Part shown: positions 24,576-33,014 of the stretch, in pieces
Numbering within the stretch: the stretch's first letter is position 1
How the letters are laid out: each line of letters opens with the position of its first letter
Position numbers and translations under genes: made by a program
Assembly: GCA_011525755.1 (NCBI GenBank)
Contig: WYBS01000044.1
Location: 1 to 45,945, forward strand
DNA length: 45,945 nucleotides
Direction of reading: 5' to 3'
From: Planctomycetaceae bacterium
GTDB lineage: Bacteria > Planctomycetota > PLA2
The notes under the pieces: generated by a model
Database searches by the model: none
The model's input: the letters and a program-made list of their open reading frames with translations, nothing else
What the model was told of the DNA's origin: nothing

Positions 24576-25130
24576 TTAACGAAGCGTAAGGGACACGACC
24601 AGGGCCGTGGCGAGGGGGATGGCGAGGTTGTCGAGCTTGCTGCCGGCCAGGGCCTCGAAGAGCGTTGCCGCCGCGCCGGCCGCGAGCGCCACCGGCCACG
24701 GGACGAACACCCGCGCGGCAAGCGTCGCCGCGACGAGGCAGGCGGCGCTCCCCGCGAGGGACACGCGGCCCCACCGCGGGGAGCGCACGGACGAGCCCAC
24801 GATCGCGGCCAAAGGATCGCCGAGGGCAAGCGCGAGCAGGCCGGCGGACGCCGGATCCTCCCGGAACAGCGCAACGGCGAGCCCGCAGCCGCCGAAGTAG
24901 AGCGTCGATCCGTTGAGCCCGCGCATGTCCTTCTCGTCGAGGATCAGGCTGAGCTTCCTGCGGAAGAGATCCTGGAGCGCCGGCCACCGCGGGCGGAGCA
25001 GATCGAGGACGAGCAGGCACGTCGCGATCCCGAGCAGGATTCCGGCCCCGACGGGCCTGGGGATGTCGAGCCCCCGGTAGATGAGGACGATGAGCACACC
25101 GCTCGCGTGCCAGATCTTGCGGGGCAGCAT
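24576..25130 (-). CDS. Diacylglycerol/polyprenol kinase family membrane protein
   Basis: A 184-residue integral membrane protein related to the CTP-dependent dolichol/diacylglycerol kinases (DGK1/SEC59 group) and phosphatidate cytidylyltransferases. The N-terminus 'PRKIWHASGVLIVLIYRG' carries the family's R-K-x-x-H motif. 'EKDMRGLNGSTLYFGG' is the conserved loop, and 'LALALGDPLAAIVGSSVR' is the acidic GD motif. About five hydrophobic segments. Likely phosphorylates a polyprenol or lipid alcohol, which would fit the glycolipid genes elsewhere in the window. The ATG at 25130 was chosen over an upstream start because the upstream extension is Arg/Gly-rich. Confidence 0.78.
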   Translation of the reverse strand: MLPRKIWHASGVLIVLIYRGLDIPRPVGAGILLGIATCLLVLDLLRPRWPALQDLFRRKLSLILDEKDMRGLNGSTLYFGGCGLAVALFREDPASAGLLALALGDPLAAIVGSSVRSPRWGRVSLAGSAACLVAATLAARVFVPWPVALAAGAAATLFEALAGSKLDNLAIPLATALVVSLTLR

Positions 25131-25404
25131 GGAAAGCCGTGTTCTCTTCCTGTGGGGCGGGAGCCTAACATCCCGCGCCCCGGAGCCGGTCCCCCGGGCC
25201 CCCCCGGATCGACCGGCGCCTCGGAGACGCACCCATGTCACCTTTCTGCCCTCATGTTTCGCTCAGGAGACGCCCGCCCCGCCGGCACGAGATCGCAAGT
25301 CGCTATGCGACAAGGACTTGCGACGTTGGCCGGAAGTTTACATGCCGGTCCGTCGTTTGCTTCGTCTTAGGGTGCGTGGGGATGTTGAAAGTTCGAGGTC
25401 TGTA
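25131..25404. other. Divergent intergenic region with a 9-bp inverted repeat
   Basis: It holds C-rich repeat relics near 25176-25207 and, at 25293-25323, the perfect 9-bp inverted repeat TCGCAAGTC / GACTTGCGA with a 13-nt loop. A smaller hairpin, GTCGC-TAT-GCGAC, overlaps it and would compete. The arrangement could regulate the downstream zinc-ribbon gene. Confidence 0.4.
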
Positions 25405-25716
25405 ATGAGAGAAGAAAAGCAGCTCCAGATCGCGAAGCCGACCCGGTCCCGCCCCCGCCGTACGCCTGCTCCCGAGAAGCCCGAGGAGGCGCGGATGCAC
25501 CAGATCACGTTCTGCGTGGGGTGCGAGGAGCCGATCCCCGTCCACGCACTCGCCTGCTTCCGGTGCGGGACCCGACAGCCCCACGGGGAGCGCGCCCTCC
25601 AGGTCGTCTTCTGCGAGAAGTGCGGCCGCGACTACCCCGCCCGGGCGATGGCCTGCTACCACTGCGGCCACATCAACCCGAAGCACCCCTATCTCCGGGG
25701 CAACTACGCCAGCTGA
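25405..25716 (+). CDS. Small double zinc-ribbon protein
   Basis: A 103-residue protein. After a basic N-terminal 35 residues come two CxxC...CxxC modules: 'FCVGCEEPIPVHALACFRCG' and 'FCEKCGRDYPARAMACYHCG', each expected to bind one zinc. The family is not assigned; DZR-like domains often mediate protein or nucleic-acid contact. The ATG at 25405 has GAGG 6 nt upstream. An open frame upstream is longer but has no motif. Monocistronic; a series of hairpins follows its stop. Confidence 0.78.
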   Translation: MREEKQLQIAKPTRSRPRRTPAPEKPEEARMHQITFCVGCEEPIPVHALACFRCGTRQPHGERALQVVFCEKCGRDYPARAMACYHCGHINPKHPYLRGNYAS

Positions 25717-25805
25717 TCGGCGGCAGGGCTCCCGGAAGGCGCGGCGGCGGGCAAGGCCTCCCCGTAACCTCGACCGCGCGCGGACGACCCTCGTCCATGC
25801 ACGGT

Positions 25806-25852
25806 GAAAAAGAGTGTGCCCGTCGGGCGCGTGCCGCTGCGCCGACGGGCAC
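25806..25852 (-). terminator. Rho-independent terminator-like hairpin, minus strand
   Basis: Stem GTGCCCGTCGG / CCGACGGGCAC (11 bp, plus three inner pairs after a bulge). Read on the minus strand it is followed by ACTCTTTTTC. It would end transcripts from the DUF3891 operon about 250 nt downstream of its stop. Confidence 0.55.
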
Positions 25853-25886
25853 CGGAGGTAAGGAGGGTAGAGGGGTTTTCTTGTCA

Positions 25887-25914
25887 CTCGCAGCTTCTTT
25901 TTTTTCGCTGCGAG
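25887..25914. repeat. Inverted repeat with T-tract loop
   Basis: CTCGCAGC / GCTGCGAG, 8 bp perfect, with loop TTCTTTTTTTTC. A U8 tract in the loop instead of after the stem is not a normal intrinsic terminator. Confidence 0.6.
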
Positions 25915-25996
25915 CACCCGAAAGCTAGCACCCCGCCGGGGGTGTCAAACCAATGAGACCAAAAAAAACTTTTTCGAACCAAACGACACGGAAAAT

Positions 25997-26010
25997 GGGG
26001 GCTCCGGGGG
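25997..26010. repeat. G-rich micro-repeat, core copy
   Basis: GGGGGCTCCGGGGG, intergenic, directly next to the AT island. Confidence 0.75.
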
Positions 26011-26104
26011 CGAGGAAGGGGCGCGGGGGCCTCGGAGGGTCGGGCCCGAGCCATGCGCGAGGATCGCGACCGGCGGTGAAGCCGGGCGCTCGGCGTGGCG
26101 CCCG

Positions 26105-26755
26105 TCAGATCGGCAGCAGGCGCACGGTCCACTGGACGACCGGGGCCGCGCGGTAGGCCTCGACCAGCTCCCCCTTGGACCCCCACTTCCGCCTCGGCAG
26201 GCGGCGCCCCGTCACCGTGTCCTCGATCGTGTCGGCGACGAAGGGCCAGGGCGAGAGCCAGCCGTCCTCGTAGGTCACATCCTGAGGCAGGTTGACGCGC
26301 TCCTTCGGGTCAGAGAGGAGCCGGAGCGAGAGCGAGTCGCAGTAGCGCACGAGCCGGACGCCCTCCTCCTCGGTCTCCGGGGAGATGCCGAGCCGCCAAG
26401 CCGCCTGGAAGTCCGCCTGCTCGGCCGCGAACCGGGCGCTGAACCGGGAGAAGTGGCGACTCACAAGCAGCGCCTCGAGCGGCCCCGATGCCCTCGCGAT
26501 CGCCACGGAACGCCTCCAGGCGGGGCTCGAGTAGAGGGTGTCGTGGTCGAACACGTGCGGCGCCCGGCCGTCCGGCAGCGGCTCCGGCTGGTCGTCAAGG
26601 AGCGGCCAGCCGGCGTCGTGGAGCGCGACCGCGCGGATCATCGCCTCCCGCGGCTCCGGGACATCCCGGAGCGCGGCCGCGAGGCGGCCGGCGTGGAGCG
26701 CGTGCTCCGCCTGCGTGATGAGGAGGTCCCCGTCCGGGAGCGGGCGCCGGATCAT
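26105..26755 (-). CDS. DUF3891 family protein
   Basis: A 216-residue protein matching DUF3891: 'MIRRPLPDGDLLITQAEHAL', 'HAGRLAAALRD', 'MIRAVALHDAGWPLLDDQPE', 'LVSRHFSRF', and a C-terminal 'SPWPFVADTIEDTVTGRRLP'. The His and 'LHDAGW' pattern resembles an HD-domain metal site, so a hydrolase or phosphohydrolase is possible, but the family has no proven function that I know of. Its ATG overlaps the stop of the upstream gene by 4 bp, so the two are co-translated. Confidence 0.78.
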   Translation of the reverse strand: MIRRPLPDGDLLITQAEHALHAGRLAAALRDVPEPREAMIRAVALHDAGWPLLDDQPEPLPDGRAPHVFDHDTLYSSPAWRRSVAIARASGPLEALLVSRHFSRFSARFAAEQADFQAAWRLGISPETEEEGVRLVRYCDSLSLRLLSDPKERVNLPQDVTYEDGWLSPWPFVADTIEDTVTGRRLPRRKWGSKGELVEAYRAAPVVQWTVRLLPI

Positions 26756-27537
26756 CGCGACGTGCCGGGGGGGGCGGGGGCCTGGAGGGGCGGCGGGCCT
26801 CCGCCGAAGCCCCCGAAGCCCCCCCGCATCTGGTCCCGCATCGTCTCGTCGAGATACGTCTTCGCGTCGGCGGCGGGCATGATCTCCTCGAGCGAGCGCT
26901 GCGCCTCGGCGCGGAGCGCGTCGTACTCCGCGCGCACGATGCGGCCGCGCTCCTCGCGGCTCACGTTCTCCATCGCGCCGGCCTCGGCGACCTTGCGCCA
27001 GACCGCCGGGACGTTCCGGCGGTACGCGAGCACGGTCGTCGCGACGCCCTCCTTCTGCTTCGCATTCAAGGGGGCGATCTTGTTCTGCTTCACGAGCTCG
27101 TCGATGCGATCGAAGATCCGGACCTTCTGGTCCTCCTCGCTGTTGAGCTCGAGGGCCTTCCGCACCTTCTTCCGGAAGACGTTCATCTCCTGCGGGTCGA
27201 ACTCCTCGCCGCCCGCGGCGGGAGGTTCCGCGCCCTCCTCGGCCGGTCGCGAGCCGAGCGCCGGCGTCTCGCCGCCCCTCGCGCCCTCCTCGGGCGCGGC
27301 CATCGCGGGGGGCGCCCCCGCCTCGCCCGCGGGCACGGGCTCGACGTCCTTCATCGCGAGCACGCGGCCGTACTCGCGTTCGAGGGTGTCGAGGCGTGCG
27401 GTGAGGCGGCCGACCTCGCCCGGGTCGCTCCGGCGCGAGCCGGCCTGCGCCTTCAGCTCGTCCTGCTGGAAGTAGAGGAAGATCGCCAGCGCGAGCGCGA
27501 GCGCGTTCGTGATGGCGAGGACGGGGACGATCTTCAT
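26752..27537 (-). CDS. Membrane-anchored coiled-coil protein with Pro/Gly-rich tail, unknown function
   Basis: A 261-residue protein, not recognised. Residues 1-25 (MKIVPVLAITNALALALAIF) form an N-terminal signal anchor. Then come a short coiled coil (VGRLTARLDTLEREYGRVL), a Pro/Ala/Glu linker (70-115), and a helical C-terminal domain with 'MNVFRKKVRKALELNSEEDQ' and 'SREERGRIVRAEYDALRAEA'. The last 25 residues are 'GGFGGFGGG' plus Pro-rich sequence, encoded by G-rich DNA like the dispersed repeats. The pattern of zinc-free helical repeats loosely recalls periplasmic Spy/CpxP-like helical proteins. It is the first gene of an operon with the DUF3891 protein. Confidence 0.7.
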   Translation of the reverse strand: MKIVPVLAITNALALALAIFLYFQQDELKAQAGSRRSDPGEVGRLTARLDTLEREYGRVLAMKDVEPVPAGEAGAPPAMAAPEEGARGGETPALGSRPAEEGAEPPAAGGEEFDPQEMNVFRKKVRKALELNSEEDQKVRIFDRIDELVKQNKIAPLNAKQKEGVATTVLAYRRNVPAVWRKVAEAGAMENVSREERGRIVRAEYDALRAEAQRSLEEIMPAADAKTYLDETMRDQMRGGFGGFGGGPPPLQAPAPPGTSR

Positions 27538-27611
27538 GGGGGTCTCCGGGACCTTTCGCCGGCGCGCCGCGCCGGGCCGGGCCTTCCGCTAACTCTAACC
27601 GCAGGGGCCCG

Positions 27612-28292
27612 CTACGGGTTCCGGCGAAGCGCCGGATCGCCGGCGAGAACGCGCGCCATCGCCTCCCGGGCGGACGGGGTGGCGCAGGCGCGGTCGAGGT
27701 AGAGATCGACCTCCGCGCGGGCCTCCTCGAGCGGCTTCAGCCGCGCCCGCTCGAGGGCGTAGGTCCATCCTTCGGGAAGCAGGGGGGGTGCGGGGGCCCG
27801 GCCCGCGGCCGCGAGGAGGAGCCTCGAACGCAGTGTGCCACCCGACGTGGCCTCGACGGCGTCGAGCGCGTCGTCCGCGGGCTCCCCGCGGGCGAGGAGG
27901 CGGAGCGCGAGGTCGCGCGCGCAGCCGGGCGTCGGCCTCTTCGCGAGCGACGCGCGGAAGAGGTCGAGCGCGCGCGCCTCGTCCCCGCGCCAGAGCGCGC
28001 AGCGGCCGAGGCCGTGGAGCGCGTGCGCGCGGTTCGCGCGCGGGAGCCGCTCGTAGCGCCCCTCGGCGCGGGCGACGTCGCCATACGCCTCGAGGTCGAT
28101 CCGGGCGAGGCGCAGGAGCAGGACCGGGTCGTCGGGATAGTCGAGGGAGGCGCGCTCGAACGCCGCGCGCGCGGCGGGCCAGTCGGAGCGCGTCGCGGCC
28201 TCGTCCGCCGCGCCGATCACGGATTGGGGGACCGCCTCGGGGGGCGTCTTGCACCCCGCGAGGAGCAGGAGAAGCGGCAGGCTCGCGCGCAC
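27612..28292 (-). CDS. TPR-repeat lipoprotein
   Basis: A 226-residue lipoprotein. Signal peptide and lipobox are 'ASLPLLLLLAGCKTPP' with Cys13 or so as the lipid site. Tetratricopeptide-like helices follow: 'WPAARAAFERASLDYPDDPV', 'LLRLARIDLEAYGDVARAEG', 'ANRAHALHGLGRCALWRGDE', 'ARALDLFRASLAKRP'. It likely acts as an outer-membrane or periplasmic scaffold. It starts at GTG 28292, with TATCAT 12 nt before it. A G-rich repeat variant at 27782-27796 encodes 'APAPPLLP'. It is divergent from the liv operon. Confidence 0.75.
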   Translation of the reverse strand: MRASLPLLLLLAGCKTPPEAVPQSVIGAADEAATRSDWPAARAAFERASLDYPDDPVLLLRLARIDLEAYGDVARAEGRYERLPRANRAHALHGLGRCALWRGDEARALDLFRASLAKRPTPGCARDLALRLLARGEPADDALDAVEATSGGTLRSRLLLAAAGRAPAPPLLPEGWTYALERARLKPLEEARAEVDLYLDRACATPSAREAMARVLAGDPALRRNP

Positions 28293-28298
28293 GGCGCC

Positions 28299-28304
28299 AT
28301 GATA
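28299..28304 (-). promoter_or_regulatory. -10 box of a likely leaderless TPR-lipoprotein transcript
   Basis: TATCAT on the minus strand begins 12 nt before the GTG start. The intervening 6 nt hold no ribosome-binding site. Confidence 0.45.
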
Positions 28305-28344
28305 GAGCCCCCTCCCGCGCCCACCCCCATCCTCCGGGCGGCGG

Positions 28345-28373
28345 TTGTCCCCTTCGACCGACCCCCCTAGAAT
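28345..28373 (+). promoter_or_regulatory. Promoter of the liv operon, leaderless
   Basis: TTGTCC (28345-28350), 17-nt spacer, TAGAAT (28368-28373): the best sigma-70-type promoter in the window. Only 6 nt separate the -10 from the livK ATG at 28380. Transcription should therefore begin at or next to the A of the start codon. Confidence 0.7.
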
Positions 28374-28379
28374 GCCCCC

Positions 28380-29498
28380 ATGAAGCTCGGGAGCCTGCTC
28401 GTCGGCCTCGTCCTCCTCACCGGCTGCGGAGGCGACAAGGAAAGCCCCTCCGCTCCCCTGAAGGTCGGCGCCATCTTCCCGATGACCGGCAACACCGCCA
28501 CCTACGGCGAGGAGTCGTGGAACGGCATCCAGCTCGCCTGGGATGACCTCAAGGCACAGGGGATCCACTTCGACCTGAAGCTCAAGGACGAGAAGTCGGA
28601 GAGCCAGACCGCCAACATCCAGACGAAGACCCTCATCGAGAACGACGGGGTCAACGTCATCCTCGGCTCGGTGGCATCCTCGAACACGCTCCAGATCATG
28701 CTCGCGGCGAAGGAGGCGGGCATCCCGGTCATCACGCCCGCGAGCACGAACGACACCCTCACCGAGCAGGGGGGGCCGCTCGCGAGCCGGATCTGCTTCA
28801 ACGACAGCTTCCAGGGCGCCGTCCTCGCCAACTTCGCCCTGAACGAGGGGTGGAGGAAGGGGGTCGCCGTCGTCGACAAGGCGCAGGTCTACTCGACCGG
28901 CCTCGCCGAGAACATCCGGAAGGCCTTCGAGGCCGGCGGCGGAACGATCTCGTTCGAGTACTACAGCTCCGGCGACACCGACTTCGCGAACACGATCCAG
29001 AACGTCGCGAACCAGAAGCCGCAGGTCATCTTCTTCTCCGGCTACTACCCGGAGGGCGGGCCGATGATCCGGCAGGCGGGCGAGAAGTGGAAGGGCGTGC
29101 CGCTCGTCGCGGGCGACGGGTTCGACTCGCCCGAGCTGCCGAAGCTCGTGGGCGACACGAGCGCGGACATCTTCCTCTCGTCGCACTTCGCGGCGGACGC
29201 GCCCGACCCCAAGGTGCAGGAGTTCGCGAAGCGATACGAGGAGCGGTTCGGCCAGCCCCCGGGCGCGATGGCGGGCCTCGGCTACGACGTCCTCCTCGTC
29301 CTCGCGGACGCGGTGAAGCGGTGCAAGGACCCGAGGGACCCGGAGGAGCTCGGCAAGGCGATCGCGGCGACGAAGTACAAGGGCATCACGGGGTACATGG
29401 ACCTCTCGACGCCCGACCGCACGCCGCGGAAGGATGCGGTGATCGTGAAGGTCGAAGGAGGCCTGAAGTTCTACCGCGCCGTGCCCGCCGCGAAGTGA
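28380..29498 (+). CDS. livK: Branched-chain amino acid ABC transporter substrate-binding lipoprotein
   Basis: A 372-residue lipoprotein with lipobox 'LVLLTGCGG', then a periplasmic-binding-protein type I fold of the Leu/Ile/Val family: 'LKVGAIFPMTGNTATYGEES', 'GVNVILGSVASSNTLQIM', 'GIPVITPASTNDTLTEQGG', 'PQVIFFSGYYPEGGPMIRQA', 'AMAGLGYDVLLVLADAVKR'. It captures branched-chain or related amino acids outside the inner membrane for the permease encoded next. It is the first of five genes, livKHMGF, in the usual order, all on one strand with overlaps. The leaderless promoter immediately upstream drives the operon. Confidence 0.9.
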   Translation: MKLGSLLVGLVLLTGCGGDKESPSAPLKVGAIFPMTGNTATYGEESWNGIQLAWDDLKAQGIHFDLKLKDEKSESQTANIQTKTLIENDGVNVILGSVASSNTLQIMLAAKEAGIPVITPASTNDTLTEQGGPLASRICFNDSFQGAVLANFALNEGWRKGVAVVDKAQVYSTGLAENIRKAFEAGGGTISFEYYSSGDTDFANTIQNVANQKPQVIFFSGYYPEGGPMIRQAGEKWKGVPLVAGDGFDSPELPKLVGDTSADIFLSSHFAADAPDPKVQEFAKRYEERFGQPPGAMAGLGYDVLLVLADAVKRCKDPRDPEELGKAIAATKYKGITGYMDLSTPDRTPRKDAVIVKVEGGLKFYRAVPAAK

Positions 29499-29501
29499 CC
29501 C

Positions 29502-30599
29502 GTGCTCGACTACCTCCTCAACGGCCTCGCGCTGGGCGCGATCTTCGCCTTCATCGCGCTCGGCTACACGATGGTCTACGGGATCATCAAGCTCATCAAC
29601 TTCGCGCACGGCGAGTTCTTCATGTTCGGCGCGTTCCTCGGCTTCTTCGTCCTCCGGGACTTGGGGGTCGAGCGCCTTCCCCTCCCCCAGCCCCTCCCCA
29701 TCCTCCTCTCCTACGTGGCCGCATTGACCGCGGCCTCCCTCGGCGCCGGGGCGCTCGCGGTCGTCACGGAGCGCATCGCCTACCGACCCGTGCGACGCGC
29801 CGGCCGGATCGCCGCGCTCATCACCGCGGTCTGCGTCTCGCTCATCCTCCAGAACCTCGCGATCAAGGCGTGGGGCGCGAAGCCGCAGGCCTACCCGCAG
29901 CCGCGCGAGTGGATCGACACGGACGACCTCGCGGGCGCGGCGCCGGCGAACCTCTACGCGGTCAAACGCGTCGAGACCACGGGGGGCGAGGTCGTCGAGA
30001 ACGAGGTGCGCGTGGTCGAGGCGGGCGCGGCCCTCGACGACGCGACGCGCGCGCGGCTCCGCGCCGAGGGCCACGAGCGCGTCTACCGGCAGGTGCCGCT
30101 CGACCGCGGCTGGACGCGGGGCTTCGTCCTCCTCGCGCTGCTCCTCTGGGCGCCGGTGCTCTGGTTCCTCGTGAAGCGCACGCGGATGGGGAAGGCGATG
30201 CGCGCGGTGAGCGAGGACAGCGACGCCGCGCGGCTCATGGGGATCGACATCAACCGGGTCATCGCGTGGACGTTCTTCCTCGGCGCGTTCGTCGCCGGCG
30301 TGGGCGGCGTCGCCTACTGCGTCTCGTACGGCAAGGTGGAGCCGCTGACCGGGTTCCTGCCCGGCATGAAGGCGTTCATCGCCGCCGTGATCGGGGGCAT
30401 CGGCTCCATCCCGGGCGCGATCCTCGGCGGCCTCGTCCTCGGCACGGCCGAGTCGCTCATCCCCTACGCGCTGCGCGAGGGGCTCGGCTGGGAGGCCGCG
30501 TTCGCGTGGAAGGACGCGATCGCGTTCGCGCTGCTGATCCTCATCCTCGTCTTCCGGCCCACCGGGATCCTTGGCAGGGCCGTGCGGGAGAAGGTGTGA
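29502..30599 (+). CDS. livH: Branched-chain amino acid ABC transporter permease LivH
   Basis: A 365-residue permease starting at GTG 29502, 3 bp after the livK stop. Helix 1 'LLNGLALGAIFAFIALGYTM' is followed by 'VYGIIKLINFAHGEFFMFGA', diagnostic for LivH. The conserved cytoplasmic loop is 'MRAVSEDSDAARLMGIDINR' and the end is 'AFALLILILVFRPTGILG'. Usual length is about 290-310; here an extra hydrophilic stretch of some 55-60 residues sits near 145-200 (from 'WIDTDDLAG' to 'QVPLDRGW'). It is expected on the periplasmic side, close to the binding protein. Its stop overlaps the livM start. Confidence 0.93.
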   Translation: MLDYLLNGLALGAIFAFIALGYTMVYGIIKLINFAHGEFFMFGAFLGFFVLRDLGVERLPLPQPLPILLSYVAALTAASLGAGALAVVTERIAYRPVRRAGRIAALITAVCVSLILQNLAIKAWGAKPQAYPQPREWIDTDDLAGAAPANLYAVKRVETTGGEVVENEVRVVEAGAALDDATRARLRAEGHERVYRQVPLDRGWTRGFVLLALLLWAPVLWFLVKRTRMGKAMRAVSEDSDAARLMGIDINRVIAWTFFLGAFVAGVGGVAYCVSYGKVEPLTGFLPGMKAFIAAVIGGIGSIPGAILGGLVLGTAESLIPYALREGLGWEAAFAWKDAIAFALLILILVFRPTGILGRAVREKV

Positions 30600-31525
30600 G
30601 CGGCGAGCTGCTCTTCTGGCTCAACCTGCTCGTCACGGTGGGCATCTACACGCTGCTCGCGGTGTCGCTCAACCTCATCAACGGCCACGCCGGGATGTTC
30701 CATCTCGGCCATCACGGGTTCTGGGCGCTCGGCGCCTACGCGGCGACGTGGCTCACCCTCAACGCGGCGTCGCTGCCGGGACCGCTGCTCTACGTCCTGA
30801 GCCTCCTGCTCGCGATGGCCGTCGCCGCGATCGGCGGCCTGACGATCGGGATCCCGTGCCTGCGGCTCCGCGGCGACTACCTCGCGATCGCGACGCTCGG
30901 GTTCGGCGAGATCGTGCGGATCGCCGTGCAGAACTCGCCCCACGATTTCCTGGGGGGGAGCCTCGGGACCAAGGTCCCGCGCGTGCTGATGGAGGTCACC
31001 CGGACGACGCAGGTGCCGTTCCGGTTCCTCACGCTCGCGATCGTCGCCGTCGCGTGCGCCGCGGCGATCCTCGTGTTCCGGAACTTCCTGCGCTCGCTGC
31101 CCGGCCGCCGGCTGCTCGCGGTCGCGCAGGACGAGACCGCCGCGGGGCTCCTCGGGATCGACCCGACCCGCTCGAAGGTCCTCGCCTTCGTCATGGGATC
31201 CGCGGTCGCGGGCCTCGCCGGCGGCCTCTACGCCCACTACATGGGGGGCATCAACCCGCTCAACTTCAACTTCATGGAGATGGTGAAGATGTTCCTTGTC
31301 ATCGTGCTCGGCGGGATGGGCTCGCTCTCCGGGTGCGTGATCGGGGCGTTCCTCGTCGTCGCCACGGAGCAGCTGCTGAACCGGGCGCCCGAGGCGATCG
31401 CCTCGTGGTGGCAGGTGCTCTTCCCCCTGATCCTCGCGCTGATGATCGTGTTCCGGCCGCAGGGGATCTTCGGGCGGAAGGAGATCACGGACATGATCCG
31501 CGCGTGGCGGAGGTCGCCCGCGTGA
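30596..31525 (+). CDS. livM: Branched-chain amino acid ABC transporter permease LivM
   Basis: A 309-residue permease. The GTG at 30596 overlaps the livH stop by 4 bp and was chosen because 'SGELLFWLNLLVTVGIYTLL' begins the first helix; a very long open frame upstream is a shadow. 'LNLINGHAGMFHLGHHGFWA' is the LivM signature, and 'VAQDETAAGLLGIDPTRSKV' is the ATPase-contact loop. The end, 'IVFRPQGIFGRKE', is typical. Eight to nine membrane helices can be counted. Confidence 0.93.
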   Translation: MSGELLFWLNLLVTVGIYTLLAVSLNLINGHAGMFHLGHHGFWALGAYAATWLTLNAASLPGPLLYVLSLLLAMAVAAIGGLTIGIPCLRLRGDYLAIATLGFGEIVRIAVQNSPHDFLGGSLGTKVPRVLMEVTRTTQVPFRFLTLAIVAVACAAAILVFRNFLRSLPGRRLLAVAQDETAAGLLGIDPTRSKVLAFVMGSAVAGLAGGLYAHYMGGINPLNFNFMEMVKMFLVIVLGGMGSLSGCVIGAFLVVATEQLLNRAPEAIASWWQVLFPLILALMIVFRPQGIFGRKEITDMIRAWRRSPA

Positions 31526-32282
31526 TCTTCGAGGCGCGGGGGCTCACGAAGCGCTACGGCGGCCTCACCGCCGTCTCCGGCGTCGACATGGAGCTCGCGC
31601 AGGGCGACCTCGTCGGCCTCATCGGTCCGAACGGCGCCGGCAAGACCACCTGCTTCAACCTCATCACCGGCGCCGACGCGCCCACGTCGGGGACGATCCG
31701 ATTCAAGGGCGAGGACGTCACCCGTGCGCGCGACTTCCAGATGGCGCGGAAGGGCGTGGCCCGCACGTTCCAGAACATCCGCCTCTGGAAGGAGATGGAC
31801 GTCCTCGACAACGTCCGCGCGGTCTGCCGCGCCGGGGAGCCTTGCGGCTTCGCCGCCGCCGCCCTCCGCCTCCCCCGCTTCCGCCGCGTCGAGCGCGCGG
31901 TCACCGAGAAGGCGACGTCGCTGCTCCAGCGCCTCGGCCTCGGCGACGTCCTCGCGGAGAGCCCGGGCGACCTCCCCTACGGCGACCAGCGGCGGCTCGA
32001 GATCGCGCGCGCGCTCGCGCTCGACCCGGACCTGCTCCTCCTCGACGAGCCGGCCGCGGGCATGAACCCGACCGAGAAGGCGCGGCTCATGGAGACCGTC
32101 CGGGACCTCCGCCGCGAGTTCGACCTGACGATCCTCCTCATCGACCACGACATGAAGTTCGTGATGGGGATCTGCGAGCGCATCTACGTCCTCGACCACG
32201 GCGAGCGGATCGCGCACGGCACGCCCGCGGAGATCCGCTGCGACAAGAAGGTGATCGAGGCCTACCTCGGGAGCGAGTGCTG

Positions 32283-32283
<1 letters not shown>
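31522..32283 (+). CDS. livG: Branched-chain amino acid ABC transporter ATP-binding protein LivG
   Basis: A 253-residue ABC ATPase. Walker A 'GPNGAGKTT', Q-loop 'ARTFQNIRLWKEMDVLDNV' (the LivG form), Walker B 'LLLLDEPAAGMNP' and switch His in 'LLIDHDMKFV'. The signature is weak, 'LPYGDQRRLEIARAL', with Asp in place of the usual Gly of LSGGQ, but this variant is common in LivG. It starts at GTG 31522 overlapping the livM stop, with GGAGG upstream. It powers the importer together with LivF. Confidence 0.94.
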
Positions 32284-32987
<704 letters not shown>

Positions 32988-32992
32988 AGGGA

Positions 32993-33006
32993 GGGGGCTC
33001 CGGGGG
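32993..33006. repeat. G-rich micro-repeat, core copy
   Basis: GGGGGCTCCGGGGG, occupying the 27-bp gap between the convergent livF and zinc-ribbon genes. Confidence 0.75.
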
Positions 33007-33014
33007 AGGGCCCG

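Larger units (their letters stand above)
25717..26104. other. Convergent intergenic region with three hairpins and an AT island
   Basis: 388 bases between convergent genes. Hairpin 1 at 25816-25852 has an 11-bp perfect stem; hairpin 2 at 25887-25914 has an 8-bp stem closing a T-rich loop; hairpin 3 at 25929-25944 has a 6-bp stem. A poly-A/poly-T tract (AAAAAAAACTTTTT, 25961-25974) is the most AT-rich stretch of the window. A G-rich repeat follows at 25997. No gene seen. Confidence 0.55.
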
